From Cristatella mucedo (lineage: Eukaryota > Bryozoa > Phylactolaemata > Cristatellidae), in the NCBI GenBank assembly GCA_009760855.2, contig WPIO01000101.1:1477501-1512334 (forward strand): a stretch of DNA of 34,834 bases, given 5' to 3'. The notes beneath the pieces are model-generated. The model searched no databases. It was not told the DNA's origin and saw only the letters and a list, made by a program, of their open reading frames with translations. This document shows, one piece after another, positions 1 to 10,649 of this stretch; the first letter of the stretch is position 1, and every line of letters starts with the position of its first letter. A program made the position numbers and the translations under genes.

Positions 1-300
1 GCTTCTATAGCCTTTAGAATTGAACCGCTAATTGATTGCCCATACAGGACCTATGGGCACGAGGAAGCTGAAACTGGTGCAGTAGTTCAGCTAGATATGA
101 AGGAACCAAGCCGTGTCGGGCCTTGTGGGTCAGCGCAAGAACTTGGCTATGTATTCGTTGATCAACAGGCAGCCATCCAAGCTCTTTCAGCAAAGGAGAC
201 ACGTGGTCAAACTTCTGGGATTTGTAAACTAGCCTTGCCATTGCCTTGCCATATTCATTGCCAGATGCAATTTTGGCCTAGTGGCTTTTTTCGGTAGCCC
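1..300 (-). pseudogene. LINE reverse transcriptase C-terminal remnant, copy A
   Basis: Read on the minus strand, an open stretch (about 241 down to 14) contains ARLVYKSQKFDHVSPLL, then KELGWLPVDQRI, HKARHGLVPSYLAELLHQF and QLAVQF. This is the region just downstream of the RT catalytic core in CR1/L2/Rex1-like non-LTR retrotransposons, where the usual pattern is ARLV..FDHI.P.L..LHWLPV..RI followed by HG.AP.YL..LL. After QLAVQF the frame has in-frame stops before the window edge, whereas copy B continues into the next conserved block, so this is a dead copy. Its wording is close to copies B and C, so they belong to one family. The left boundary lies outside the window. The exact LINE clade is inferred only. 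Confidence 0.72.
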
Positions 301-523
301 AGCCAAAAGGGAATTACAATAATCTAGGGAGACAGAACCAAAGAGCTAGTTAAAGGATTAGCAAGCCACCGTGGAAGACAGTTCCTAATATTAGATAGGG
401 ATCTGGCGTGATGGCTAGCTGTGGAAGCAATGTAGGCAGCGGTCGAAGACGACACCTAAATTCCGAGCACGTGGTGATGGTTGCACGACAGCAATGACCT
501 ATTTGAAGAGCAAAGCTTTCTAG

Positions 524-1015
524 TCCAAAGTTCTTACGCTGACCCAAAAGTCCCGCCACGGCTTGGCTCCTTCGTACCTAGCTGAACTGCTGCATCAGTT
601 TCAGCCTGTTCGCGCCCTCAGGTCCTGTGTGGACAATAAATTAGCTGTCCAATTCCTCCGCTTAAAGACAGTTGGCGACAGAAGCTTTAGCTCTGCAGGT
701 CCTAGACTGTGGAACTCGCTTCCACAATTCTTACGCAACGACAACTACTTTCCAACTGCCGACTATGGCACATCTTTTTCAGCGGTCCTGAACTGCTACT
801 TCTATGCTACTCACTACCTCAACTGCTCTCCTGACTCTGCTATGCTTCCCACTTTCTTTTTGTTGCGTGAGACAAAGTCTGTTGGCTACCGAATGCGTAC
901 TGAAAGCCGCTTAGGCTGTAAGTGCGCTATACAAAACTGTCCTGCGTAACACCCACATGGTCTTTATGACTTTGTGGAGTTACTGACGGAGATACATTAC
1001 ATTGCATTACACGGT
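524..1015 (+). pseudogene. LINE reverse transcriptase C-terminal remnant with 3' UTR, copy B
   Basis: The frame opens after a TAG at 521 and reads SKVLTLTQKSRHGLAPSYL, AELLHQFQPVRALRS, then LKTVGDRSFSSAGPRLWNSL. The RLKTVGDR.FS.A.PRLWNSLP block is the hallmark C-terminus of CR1/L2/Rex1-like ORF2 proteins. The internal ATG at 563 is not a real start. The frame runs to a stop at 947-949 but loses family resemblance after about 770. The following sequence (about 955-1000, GTCTTTATGACTTTGTGGAG) resembles that after copy C, so a shared 3' UTR is visible. Only the tail is present, consistent with 5'-truncated target-primed insertion. It is not a host gene. Confidence 0.8.
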
Positions 1016-1179
1016 TGACGTGTCCTATGAGCCGCAGCTTCGTTTTATCGGCGTTTAATTTAAGGAAATTGGCAGCAAGGTTTGTTAACGAATCCAAGGT
1101 TTTTAGTCATATGTCGCCTTAGCTAAAGGAGCTGCAATGCCACAGTTAATTAATCCGTTGGATACAGAGTAAAATTCCT

Positions 1180-1505
1180 ACTCTGACACAAAAGGCTTGA
1201 CACACCTTAGCTCCTGCATACCTAGTTGAACTGCTGCACCAGTTTCAGCCTCCTAGTACCCTCGGGCCCTCATTGGTCAATAAATTAGCTGCTCCATTCA
1301 TCACTAAACAATATAATCAGAAGATTCATAAACTGTGGAACTTACTTCTGCCATTCTTATTCGACATCTCATCTCTTGTTGTCAACTCTGGCACATCCTT
1401 TCTAGCCGGCCTGAGCTTAAACGTGTGCACAGAAAATCCAGCAGCACTACACTAGCTTAGTCTTTGTGGCTTCGTGGAGTCACAGACGAAGACACTTAAA
1501 TACTT
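1180..1505 (+). pseudogene. LINE reverse transcriptase C-terminal remnant with 3' UTR, copy C
   Basis: In frame from about 1180 the translation reads TLTQKA, a stop, HTLAPAYLVELLHQFQPP, then VNKLAAPF and, after a diverged stretch, KLWNLLLPFLFDI. It follows copy B block by block (TLTQKSRHGLAPSYLAELLHQFQP, NKLAVQF, RLWNSLPQFL) but is more decayed, including the in-frame TGA at about 1198. The 3' part (about 1460-1500, GTCTTTGTGGCTTCGTGGAG) matches the 3' UTR of copy B with scattered substitutions. Copies B and C are therefore two separate insertions, or an old duplication, in the same orientation about 660 bp apart. Confidence 0.72.
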
Positions 1506-2190
<685 letters not shown>

Positions 2191-2261
2191 AAAGACAGAC
2201 GGTGGCCCTCGAAGGCCATTGAGTCTTGTGTACAATACAATGTAAAGCTTACACCAGCCAA

Positions 2262-2263
<2 letters not shown>

Positions 2264-2312
<49 letters not shown>

Positions 2313-2379
2313 GGCACACACGCGCACACACACACCATACACACACAAACACACACATACGCACATGGCACACACACAA

Positions 2380-2410
<31 letters not shown>

Positions 2411-2473
2411 CACATGACACACACACACGACACACACATACACACACGACACACACATACACACATACACACA

Positions 2474-2530
<57 letters not shown>

Positions 2531-2549
2531 ACATACGGCACACACACAA
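2264..2549. repeat. (CA)n compound microsatellite
   Basis: About 285 bp of CA dinucleotide, pure at both ends (2264-2310 and about 2475-2525) and interrupted in the middle by CATACG, ACGACA, CAAACA and similar variants. It begins about 75 bp after the GA tract. The His-Thr and Cys-Val open frames across it are artefacts of the dinucleotide. Confidence 0.97.
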
Positions 2550-2965
2550 ATGCAGGGGAATATAATTATAAGCCTGTTTGTACCATCCAAAGAGTGAATC
2601 CTTTAAACAAACATGCCATGTAAAAATAGCCCAGCTCCTCCTTTAGCAGCTGCAACAGCAAAGCTACAGATATCAATGCACAGCACTCAGCTTGCACAAG
2701 AGCCGACAAACCTTATGAGCTCACAGCTAGACACGTTGCATTCTGCAGCTACAGATCGAGGATGGAAGCTATCCAATCTTAGCAAGATAAGCTTGCATTG
2801 CCTGTTGCTGCAGCGACGTCTTGCGACACGGTGAGACATCGGCCAGTTGCATATGCAGGAGGAGTGGGTGGTGGTGGACAGGTCACTGACAAGTGTTGAT
2901 GGAGGACAGTATGGCCGAGGTCACAGGGTCACCAAAGCACTGGCAGGATAAGCAACACTGAAACA
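2550..2965. other. Intergenic stretch, no gene recognised
   Basis: Unique-looking sequence between the CA microsatellite and the AGC-rich tract. A 73-codon open frame (2613-2834) has no recognised motif and no supporting splice or promoter context. Confidence 0.45.
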
Positions 2966-3283
2966 GTGCAGCAACAGTGCAGCAGCAGCAGCTATGATGC
3001 AGCAGAAGCAGCACCAGCAGAGGTAATAGCAGCACCCACAGTAACGGTAGCAGCAGCAACAACAGGTAGCAGCAATATCAGCAGCAGCAGCTTAGCAGGA
3101 GGGGGCAGTAGCCATTGGGAAGGTGGCAGCAGCAACAGCACGAGCAGTTGCCCTAGCAGCTCGGACCACAGCATTGACAATAACTCCTACAGAAGCACCG
3201 ACTATACACCGTATCAGATGCTGCAGGCAGATGCAGGAACACTCTGTTCTGGAACATATGATAAGTTGACGAAAATGCTTTGA
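2966..3283 (+). repeat. AGC-rich imperfect trinucleotide tract with a Ser/Ala-rich open frame
   Basis: From about 2967 to 3150 the sequence is an imperfect AGC/GCA trinucleotide repeat. An open frame starts at ATG 2966, begins MQQQCSSSSYDAAEAAPAE and ends at TGA 3281-3283 (105 codons). It is rich in Ser, Ala and Thr until about residue 70, then turns to ordinary composition (SIDNNSYRSTDYTPYQMLQ). Such a tract could sit in an exon of a low-complexity regulatory protein, but there is no conserved domain and no neighbouring exon, and the minus strand is open as well. I treat it as a repeat with a possible but unproven coding role. Confidence 0.5.
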
Positions 3284-3546
3284 ATAAACGACTCTGTTCG
3301 ACAAGCCCGATACCGGGAAGGCAAGTGGATGAAGAAATAGTAAGCATCCAGCAATGGCCATCGGCAAGTCACGTGACCATCACCGGAATTGCAGACCGTG
3401 CACTGGTCAGCTGGGAAGGGCTAGTTGTGGTGATGTCATCGGCGATCGCAAAAATTGAGGAAGCTGGCCTGCCCACAATTGGATACCTTCCATTGCCTCC
3501 TAGCCAACTTCCAGCTCAGCTTGCCGGTGGGCAGCCGGTTCACATT

Positions 3547-3620
3547 CGCATGCATACACGCACACGCGCACACATACACACACCCACACACACACACACA
3601 CACACATACACAGACACACA

Positions 3621-3670
<50 letters not shown>

Positions 3671-3693
3671 AAACACACACATACACAAACACC
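3547..3693. repeat. (CA)n compound microsatellite, second block
   Basis: About 145 bp of CA repeats with CGCACA, CCCACA, CATACA and CAAACA interruptions. The purest part is about 3625-3669. It has the same strand and interruption style as the block at 2264-2549. Confidence 0.96.
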
Positions 3694-4174
3694 CGTGTGA
3701 AATTTAGCGGGTAACCGATGGGAAAATGCATACAGCTGATAACGACAAGCAGAAGAGACATGAGTATCCAGACGGCAGAAAAGCCGGGAAAAGTGCATAG
3801 CTAAGCTGGGTCAAGGATGATCATGCGAGTGGAAGGCTTCGTGTTGCAAGGCAAACATATGAAAGCCGGTGACAACTGATAAAGCTCTTTAAAGCTCTTG
3901 ATAAAGCTCTTTAGGGGCTACATATATAAATCAGTCTGCCCAGCTAGCTTTTGCCTTTTTCTTACAAAATGCTGATGCCTCTGTATACAAGGACATCCAG
4001 GCTAGGAGCAGGCATGCCTGGGCAGGCATTCAGCATCAGAATGAGAATGTTACCTTTCACTCTTTGGCTTATAGCTGGATCGTTTTTGTTAGCAGTAGTT
4101 AGTAATGATATGCACGGTGTCGGCACGTAGAAGTATACAAAGGCACAGATGCATACGGCCCAGCAAACGGTGTG
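3694..4174. other. Intergenic stretch with a small AAAGCTCTT tandem
   Basis: No gene recognised. At 3878-3913 the word AAAGCTCTT occurs three times (GATAAAGCTCTTT, AAAGCTCTT, GATAAAGCTCTTT), a small slippage repeat. The stretch upstream of the minus-strand LINE tail at 4175-4345 may include its degenerate 3' end. Confidence 0.5.
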
Positions 4175-4345
4175 AGAAAGAGGCACGTTCCTAGACTGTG
4201 TTTGAATGCCAAGTCAAGGGGTGTCGGGATGTCAGTCAGTAGCGAAATCCAGGCTTTGGGAGCACACTAACCGAAGGCATGGTTTCCAACAGATTTAAGA
4301 TTGGTCTGAGGAGCAGCTGAACGACTTGAGTCAGAAGAGTGGGTG
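4175..4345 (-). pseudogene. LINE reverse transcriptase C-terminal remnant, copy D
   Basis: One minus-strand frame reads SSRSAAPQTNLKSVGNHAFG, a stop, CAPKAWISLLTDIPTPLDL and AFKHSLGTCLFL. This aligns to the C-terminus of CR1/L2/Rex1-like ORF2 (SRS..., LKSVGDRAFS.AAPKLWNSLP..., FKS.LKTHLF). The in-frame stop and the lost WN show it is dead. The longest open frame over the region is a different, meaningless frame. The TNLKS wording is closer to copies H and I than to A-C, suggesting a second subfamily. Confidence 0.68.
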
Positions 4346-5400
4346 GTACGATGGCCTGATTTGACATTAGTTTGGATAGGTAGACCAGAGCAAGAGAATA
4401 AACGGACATAGAAGTAAGCAGCAAAACCTTGAAGTCAATATGATCCATGATGGGGAGTTGGGTGGGTCATGAGAAGTGGTATAATATGGCAACTGTGACG
4501 ATCACGACAGACAAGCCTAACAGCCATGGTGGCATTTGGCTGTCGAAGACTATCGAAATATCTTCTGGCAGCCACGTCACAACGGCAAAACCCCAACCTA
4601 GCTAGCATCGGGAGTATGGTAATGACTTTAGCTATGCATCACTGGAGTTAACCTAACCTGTTAGTTTAATGAGGAAAACCAATCGGTCATCGCTAGGGCA
4701 TCCATAATGCAAGCACTTACATGACATACTTACAGTTAGACATGCATCGCTCATGAATTTCAGCTAGGTTCTGGGGGTTTCTGTGACAACCTGGTTCAGT
4801 TTTATCGTCGACTAGCCAAGACAAATTGGCTAACGCTGAGGACCAAATAATATCGCCAAGACAGGCATGCTGCTCTTCCTACAACCAAATCATTTAAGGC
4901 CAGAAATGCAAGTTTGAATGCAAATGAAGAACCAAGAACCACAGTGGACCCATAACAGAACCCCCGAGGAACTTTATTAGAGAAAAACTGCTTAGCATTC
5001 CATGGAGCAGAAATGATCTTGCCAAACCAATGCCACGGTCATCGGACTGCTCAACCACCTGGTCTCTTCACAAGATTTTGGCGATCGATGGCATCGGTGA
5101 CAAGGAATGACAGCTCGTTATTATTCGCAAGCATCAAAGCTCCTGCAGTGGGAGCAAACAGCCGCAAAACTGAAACGCTGGAAGCACAGCCAACTCCCCT
5201 CTTCTCTGATGGAAACCAGATCTTCGGCACAAGGCAGCTAAGAGTGAAAGCCCTTCCACCCCCATATTGGATTGCCATCGGCTCCGGGTACCTTTCGAGT
5301 TGAGCTTAGTGACAACATTTGCGATGACCATCTGATGTCGAGTGGTTCGGCACGCTCAAAGTTGCTTGGAGGATTTTCTTGGAGGATTTAAATGCTACTA
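4346..5400. other. Intergenic stretch with a possible decayed RT motif on the minus strand
   Basis: No complete gene seen. On the minus strand at about 4945-4985 the translation gives KVPRGFCYG, which lines up with the RT motif (GVPQGSVLGP in typical LINEs) and with the better copies at 27390-27470 and 29985-30042. It is weak on its own. Open frames at 5013-5303 (plus, 96 codons) and 5051-5331 (minus) overlap each other and have no recognised domain. Confidence 0.35.
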
Positions 5401-5834
5401 GCAACTATCCGTGACGACTGGGCGGGCCGTCAATACTGGAGAAAGCAAACGCCGTTTTGGCACCCTCGGCACATCAAGAATTCCCGTGGACAGAGGCTTG
5501 GCAGCACGGTCAGTGCGGGCCGTCGCTGTCGCGAAGCTGCAGCCGATGTGACCATTCACTGGTGCTTGGCAGCTAGCTGCACTCGGCCGCGCTAGCAACG
5601 GGTTGCCCCAGCCGAAAGGTCCACCGAGCCCGAGGCGGTGGGGGCAGCGTCGACGCTGCGCTTGCCGCCAGGCGTTCGCGAGCTCGATCCAGGATTCAGG
5701 CCAAGCGATGCAGCAGATGCAGCGTAGGGAGCCTTAGGCAAGCCTTCGGCCGCTCCCACGGTTTGTACACCGGGTGCAGGCAGCAGTCGGGCTGCTCCTG
5801 CGGCGGCAGCGGCGGCGGGCGCCCAGTGAGCGGG

Positions 5835-5898
5835 ACTCGCCGGTTGGCGGATGCTGTAGGACGCCCGTCACTCGCCGGTTGGCGGATGCTGTAGGACG
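5835..5898 (+). repeat. 35-bp tandem duplication
   Basis: The 29-bp block beginning ACTCGCCGGTTGGCGGATGC occurs at 5835-5863 and again, identical, at 5870-5898, an offset of 35 bp. Perfect identity suggests a recent duplication. Confidence 0.93.
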
Positions 5899-6415
5899 GA
5901 CGCTGCGAGAGGGTTGCTCGCCCACGTCGCATATCGGCCAGAAGGGCCCCCCTCCTCGAGGAGCTAAGCCTGGAAGTCGGTGAGACCGGCCCGACCGGTA
6001 GCGGCCGCGCTCGTGGTAGATACGCGCGTCGACAATACGCAGCACGCTTTTCTAAATCCATTACAAAAGCGTACCGGCGCCTATCATAGCCGCCACTAGC
6101 GCCGCTTCCCATCGAACGGGCGCTGCCGAGGCAGGAGGCTCGGCTCAACGACCCGGCCAGCGATCGGTGCAGCGACGGCGGTCCGCGCGACGACGAAAAA
6201 GCTAAGCGCCCACTGCTGACACTCAAGAGCCAAATTGAAATCTACTGAAAAACTTACGCGGAAACTCAGGGCCGTTCAGTGCCCTGTGAAGTCGCTGCCA
6301 TTGATAGCTCAAGCGCCCGCCAGCCGCCGCAGCGCTCGCTGGGAGACGGGGCAACAGCCGCGCACAGCGGCGCCATTACCTAATACGCCGCGAAGCCCCG
6401 CCCACACGATCGCCG

Positions 6416-6491
6416 CCCGGACGCCGGCGTCCGGGCTCTGGCGCGCCTCCAACAGCGACGGTCGCTGTCGCTGTTGGGGGCGCGCCAGAGC
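6416..6491. repeat. Strong GC inverted repeat plus adjacent 20-bp palindrome
   Basis: Positions 6416-6435 (CCCGGACGCCGGCGTCCGGG) are a perfect 20-bp palindrome. Directly following it, 6435-6459 and 6467-6491 are 25-bp inverted arms differing at one position (GCTCTGGCGCGCC outer part, CAACAGCGAC inner part) with a 7-nt loop (6460-6466). The stem could form in DNA or RNA. It is not followed by a T-run and is not a bacterial terminator. Confidence 0.93.
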
Positions 6492-6899
6492 CGCCGCGTC
6501 GATGACTCCGAGGAAGACATGCTTCCGCAGCGGAGGCTGCACCAGCGCCGCCGCGAAGCCTCCGCTGCTCCGGAAGGTCAGGCGCCTCGGGCGCCTTCGC
6601 GGGGAGCGTGCATGGCGATGCGGATGGCGTGCAGCTCCGCTAGCCAGAGCGGCAGTCTGACTCTAGCTTAGAAAGTTAAACAATTCATTCGCACAACACC
6701 CTGGCAGAACTCAATCTCTATCCAGGCGCGTTGCATGTACCGCAAGACTCGAGCCCTCCACTCAGGACGTCAAAGGCAAGCTCCTCACTCCTGGGTCAAA
6801 AACCGGGACGGCAGCCCGGCGACCGCGTCGCAGACGCTGTGCGTTGAGCGCCGGCCCGTCGCACCGGTACCCGAGCCAAAGCGTCAGCCGACGCGCTAA

Positions 6900-7204
6900 A
6901 TCGCTTACGTATACTATATTAAGCAGATCGCGACCGTTGAGACATTAATCGAGGTTCCGGAATTTGTATCACGACGATACCGCTACGTCGTAATTTTGTT
7001 GATGTCAAGGAGCGGACGAAAAAGCGAGAGCGAACTGGTCTGGTGCCGTAGAGTGGCGCTCCGGCGTAGTGCCGGGCACTACCGTTTTTTAGGGCTCTCG
7101 GCCCTGAAATCCAATGATTGCTAATGAGATTGCCAATGGGCGATAGCCAATAAGGCACGTTAGTCCCACTGCACGATTGATGCGGTTGATCAGGTAATTT
7201 TTAC
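6900..7204 (+). promoter_or_regulatory. AT-richer segment with three CCAAT boxes
   Basis: CCAAT occurs on the plus strand at 7111, 7133 and 7147 (spacings 22 and 14 bp). The flanks ATCCAATGAT, TGCCAATGGG and AGCCAATAAG match the NF-Y consensus well in the latter two cases. Multiple closely spaced CCAAT boxes are typical of metazoan promoters. No transcription start is identifiable. An open frame on the minus strand (7158-6919, 79 codons) has no recognised domain. Promoter function is an inference. Confidence 0.3.
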
Positions 7205-7275
7205 TTTCATTTTTTGTTGCGATTGGAATCACATATTTAATTTCATTTTTTATTCCGATTAGAAACACATATTTG
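7205..7275 (+). repeat. 36-bp tandem duplication, two copies
   Basis: TTTCATTTTTTGTTGCGATT at 7205 recurs as TTTCATTTTTTATTCCGATT at 7241, each followed by a diverged copy of GGAATCACATATTT. The two 36-bp units differ at a handful of positions. They lie about 200 bp before the left edge of the large array. Confidence 0.9.
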
Positions 7276-7480
7276 GTGGAACTTAAAAAGGTTTCCCGTA
7301 CGATGCTTGCGATGTCAAGAATGCTTTACCACCGCATCAGTACCACCAGCATCGGTGGCTGGAGATTCACCCGGTTGGGGCCGAAATAAGCTAAGATAAT
7401 CTATTTATTACCAAAAGTGCAAAGTAAGAAGGCAGGAAGGCCTTCCAGTGCCGTTCTGCCTGCAAAGCCCACGATGCAAA

Positions 7481-7680
7481 CTCGCGGACGCGGCACATTC
7501 GGCGGACGCCGGGGACTCGGCGGACGCCGCTGACTCGCGGACGTGGCGGACGCCGCGGTCACCGCGGACGCCGTGGACGCCGCGGACGCCGCTGACTCCA
7601 CAGATTCGCAGACTCAGCGGACGCGGCGGACACCGCGGACTCTCCGTACGACGAGCGGCGGACTCGCCGGACTCGGCGGA
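7481..7680 (+). repeat. Diverged left edge of the array (GGACGCCGC-rich)
   Basis: The first 200 bp use GGACGCCGC and GGACGCGGC units mixed with GACTCGCGG rather than the standard GACTCGSCG. Similar GGACGCCGCGGACTCG units reappear at 24725-24756 at the right edge. Edge units are normally the oldest and least homogenised in a tandem array. Confidence 0.8.
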
Positions 7681-7859
7681 CGCAGCGGACTCGGAGGACT
7701 CGCCAGACTCGGCGGACTTGCCGAACTTGCCAAACTCGCCGGACTCGCCGGACTCGCCGGTCTCGCCGGACTCGCCCGACTCACAGGACTCGCCGGATTC
7801 GCCGGACTTGCCGGACTCGACAGACCTACGGGACTCGCCGGGCTCGCCAGAAGCGGCGG

Positions 7860-8100
7860 ACACGGCAGACTCGCCGGACTTCATGGACTCGCCGGACTCC
7901 GTGGAGTCGGCAGATGCCGCGGACTCGCGGACGCCGCGGACTCGGCGAACACCGTGGAGTCGGTGGACTCGCACGACTCGCCGGATTCGCCGGTTTCAGC
8001 GGACTCGCCGGACGCCGCGGACTCACTAGACTTGCCGGACTCGCCGTACTCGGCGGGCTCGCTGACGTCGCAGACTCGCCGACGTCACGGATTCGCCGGA
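7860..8100 (+). repeat. Diverged module M, copy 1 (partial)
   Basis: It contains the landmark GTCGGCAGATGCCGCGGACT (CAGATGCCGC at 7911) followed by GAACACCGTGGAGTCGG (about 7947) and a GGATTCGCCGGTTTCAGCGG segment (about 7981-8003). The same landmarks in the same order occur at 9438, 10721, 12740 and 24400. Confidence 0.85.
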
Positions 8101-8930
8101 CTCGCCAGACACGGCGGACTCACCGGACTCGGCGGACTCTCCGGACTCGGCGGACTCGCCGGACTTGCCGGACTCGATGGACTCGGCGGACTCGGCTGAC
8201 TCGCCGGACTCGCCGGACTTGGCGTACCCAGCGGTATCGCCGGAAGCGGAGGACACGGCGGACTCACCAGACTCACTGCACGCGGCGGACTTGCCGGACT
8301 CAGCGGACCCCTCGGGCTCGCCGGACTCGGCGGACGCTGCGGACTCGGAGGACTCGGCGGACTCGCCGGACTCGGTGGACGCGCCAGGCTCTGCGGACTC
8401 GCCGGACTCGGCAGACGCTGTGGACTCGGAAGACTCGGCAAACTGGGTGGACTTGCCGGTGTCGCCGGACTTGGCGTACTTGGTGTACTCGGCGGTATCG
8501 CCTTACGCCGCGGTATTCGCAGACGGCGCGGACTCGGCGGACTCAGCAGACTTGCCGGACTCGCCGGACTCGCCGGACTGGCCGGACTCGCCGGACTCGC
8601 CGGACACGGCGGCCTCGCCGGACTCGGCGGACTCGCCTGACTCGGCGGCCTCGCCGGACTTGCCACACTCGATGGACTCGGCGGAGTCGGCGGACTCGGC
8701 GGAGTCGCCGGACTCGCAGGATTCGCCGGACTCGCCGGACTTGTCGGACTCGGCGGGATCGGTGGACTTGGCGGACTCGCCGGACTTGCCGGACTCGATG
8801 GACTCGCAGGACTCGCCGGACGCGCCGGACTCGGCGGACTCGCCAATCTTGCCACACTCGACGGACTCGGCGGAGCCGGCGGACTCGGCGGAGTCGCCGG
8901 ACTCGCAGGATTCGCCGGACTCACCGGAGT

Positions 8931-9260
8931 CGCTAGACCCGGCGCCCTGGGCAGACTCGGCGGTCTCCTCGGACTCGGCGGATTCAGCGGACTCGGCGGA
9001 CTCGCCGGACTCGCCGGACTTGCCGGACTCGCCGGACTCGCCGGACTCGCCGGACTCGCCGGACTCGCCTTACTCGCTAGACCCGGCGGCCTCGGCGGAC
9101 TCGGCAGTCTCCTCGGATTCGGCTGATTCGGCGGACTCAGCGGACTCGCCGGACCCGCCGGACTCGCCAGACTCGACGGACTCAGCGGACTCACCGGACT
9201 CGCCGGACTCGCTAGACCCGGCGGCCTCGGCGGACTCGGCGGTCTCCTCGGACTCGGCAG
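8931..9260 (+). repeat. Local higher-order repeat marked by CTAGACCCGGCG
   Basis: The variant string CTAGACCCGGCG, followed within about 40 bp by GGTCTCCTCGG or a close form, begins at 8933, 9077 and 9212. The spacings of 144 and 135 bp are exact multiples of 9. Further copies lie at 10135, 10405 (CTAGACCAGGC), 10477, 17200 (CTATACCCGGCG) and 24147. Confidence 0.85.
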
Positions 9261-9369
9261 ATTCGGCTGACTCGGCGGTCTCCACGGACTCGGCAGATAC
9301 GGCGGACTCGGCCGACTCGGCGGCCTCGCCGGACCCGCCGGACTCGGCGGACTCGCAGGACTCGCCGGA

Positions 9370-9720
9370 CTTACCGGACTTGGCGTACTCGGCGGACTCG
9401 GCGGACTCGTCGGACTCGCCGGACGCCGTGTAGTCGGCAGATGCCGCGGACTCGCGGTCGCCGCCGACTCGGCGAACACCGTGGAGTCGGCGGACTTGCC
9501 AGACTCGCCGGATTTGCCGGTTTCAGCGGACTCGCAGGACTCGGCGGACGCCGCGGACCCGTCGGACGCTGCGGTCTTGGCAGTCGGCGTGGACTCAGTG
9601 GACGCCGCGGACTCGAAGACGCCGTAGACTCGGTGAACGCCGTGGACACGGCGGACCCACTAGATTTGCCGGATTCGCCGGAGTGGGCGGACTCGCTGAC
9701 GACATAGACTCGCGGACTCG
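9370..9720 (+). repeat. Diverged module M, copy 2
   Basis: Landmarks in order: TACCGGACTTGGCGTACTCG, CAGATGCCGC at 9438, GAACACCGTGGAGTCGG at about 9475, GGATTTGCCGGTTTCAGCGG, GACGCTGCGGTCTTGGCAGT, and a CACTAGATTTGCCG segment near 9658. The module is about 350 bp and uses many off-consensus units, so it is easily told from the bulk array. Confidence 0.88.
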
Positions 9721-10649
9721 CCGGACTCGCCTTGCTCGCCAGACACGGCGGACAAGCTGAACTCGGCGGACTCGGCGGACTCGGCGGACTCGGTGGACAC
9801 GGCGGACTCGCCGGACTCGCCGGACTCGGCGGCCTCGCCGGACTCGGCGGCCTCGCCGGACTCGGCGGCCTCGCCGGACTCACCGGACTTGGCGGACTCG
9901 GCAGACTCGCCGGACTTGCCGGACTCGATGGAATCGGCGGACTCGGCGGACTCGGCGAACCCGGCGGACTCGCCGGACTCGCCGGACTCGCCGGTTTCGC
10001 CGGACTCGCCGGACTCGCCGGACTCGCCGGACTCGCCGGACTTGCCGGACTCGATGGACTCAGCGGAGTCGGCGGAGTCGGTGGAGTCGCCAGACTCGCC
10101 GGACTCACCGGACTCGCCGGACACGCCGGAGTCGCTAGACCCGGCGGCCTCGGAGGACTCGGCGGTCTCCTCGGACTCGGCGGACTCGCCGGACTCTCTG
10201 GACCCGCCGGACTCAGCGGACACGGTGGCCTCGCCGGACTCGGCGGACTCGCCGGACTCTGTGGACTCGCCGGACTCAGCGGACACGGTGGCCTCGCCGG
10301 ACTCGGCGGACTCAGCGGACTCGCCGGACTCGGCGGATTCGGCTGACCTGCCGGACTCGCCAGACTCGCCGGACTCGCCGGACTCGCCGGACTCGCCTTA
10401 CTCGCTAGACCAGGCTGCCTCGGCGGACTCGGTGGATTCGGCGGACTCGGCGGACTCGGCGGACTCGCCGGACTCGCTAGACCCAGCGGCCTCGGCGGTC
10501 TCCTCGGACTCGGCGGATTCGGCGGACTGAGCGGTCTCCTCGGACTCGGCGGATTCGGCGGACTCGCCGAACTCGCCGGACTCGCCGGACTCGCCGGACT
10601 CGGCGGACTCGTCGGCCTTACCGGACCGGGCGGACTTGGCGGACTCGCC

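Larger units (their letters stand above)
5400..6900. other. GC- and CpG-rich block (CpG-island-like)
   Basis: Base composition changes to markedly GC-rich with frequent CpG dinucleotides from about 5400 to 6900, unlike the AT-leaning flanks. It carries overlapping open frames on both strands, the longest being 176 codons on the minus strand (6226-5696). None shows a known domain, and open frames are expected by chance in such composition. It could be the promoter or first-exon region of a gene, or old flank of the minisatellite. No reliable TATA box, start or splice pair was found. Confidence 0.45.

Noticed and set aside
563-949. A 128-codon plus-strand gene starting at ATG 563
   Set aside because: The homology to LINE RT tails begins upstream of that ATG, at 524, so the ATG is internal to a truncated retrotransposon and not a gene start.
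5696-6226. A 176-codon minus-strand gene in the CpG-rich block
   Set aside because: Composition is Arg/Pro/Ser-rich as expected from GC-rich noncoding DNA. It spans the 35-bp tandem duplication, which shifts register, and no domain or splice context is visible.
6919-7158. 79-codon minus-strand open frame over the CCAAT cluster
   Set aside because: No recognised domain, and it overlaps the better-supported plus-strand CCAAT motifs. The length is within chance expectation.
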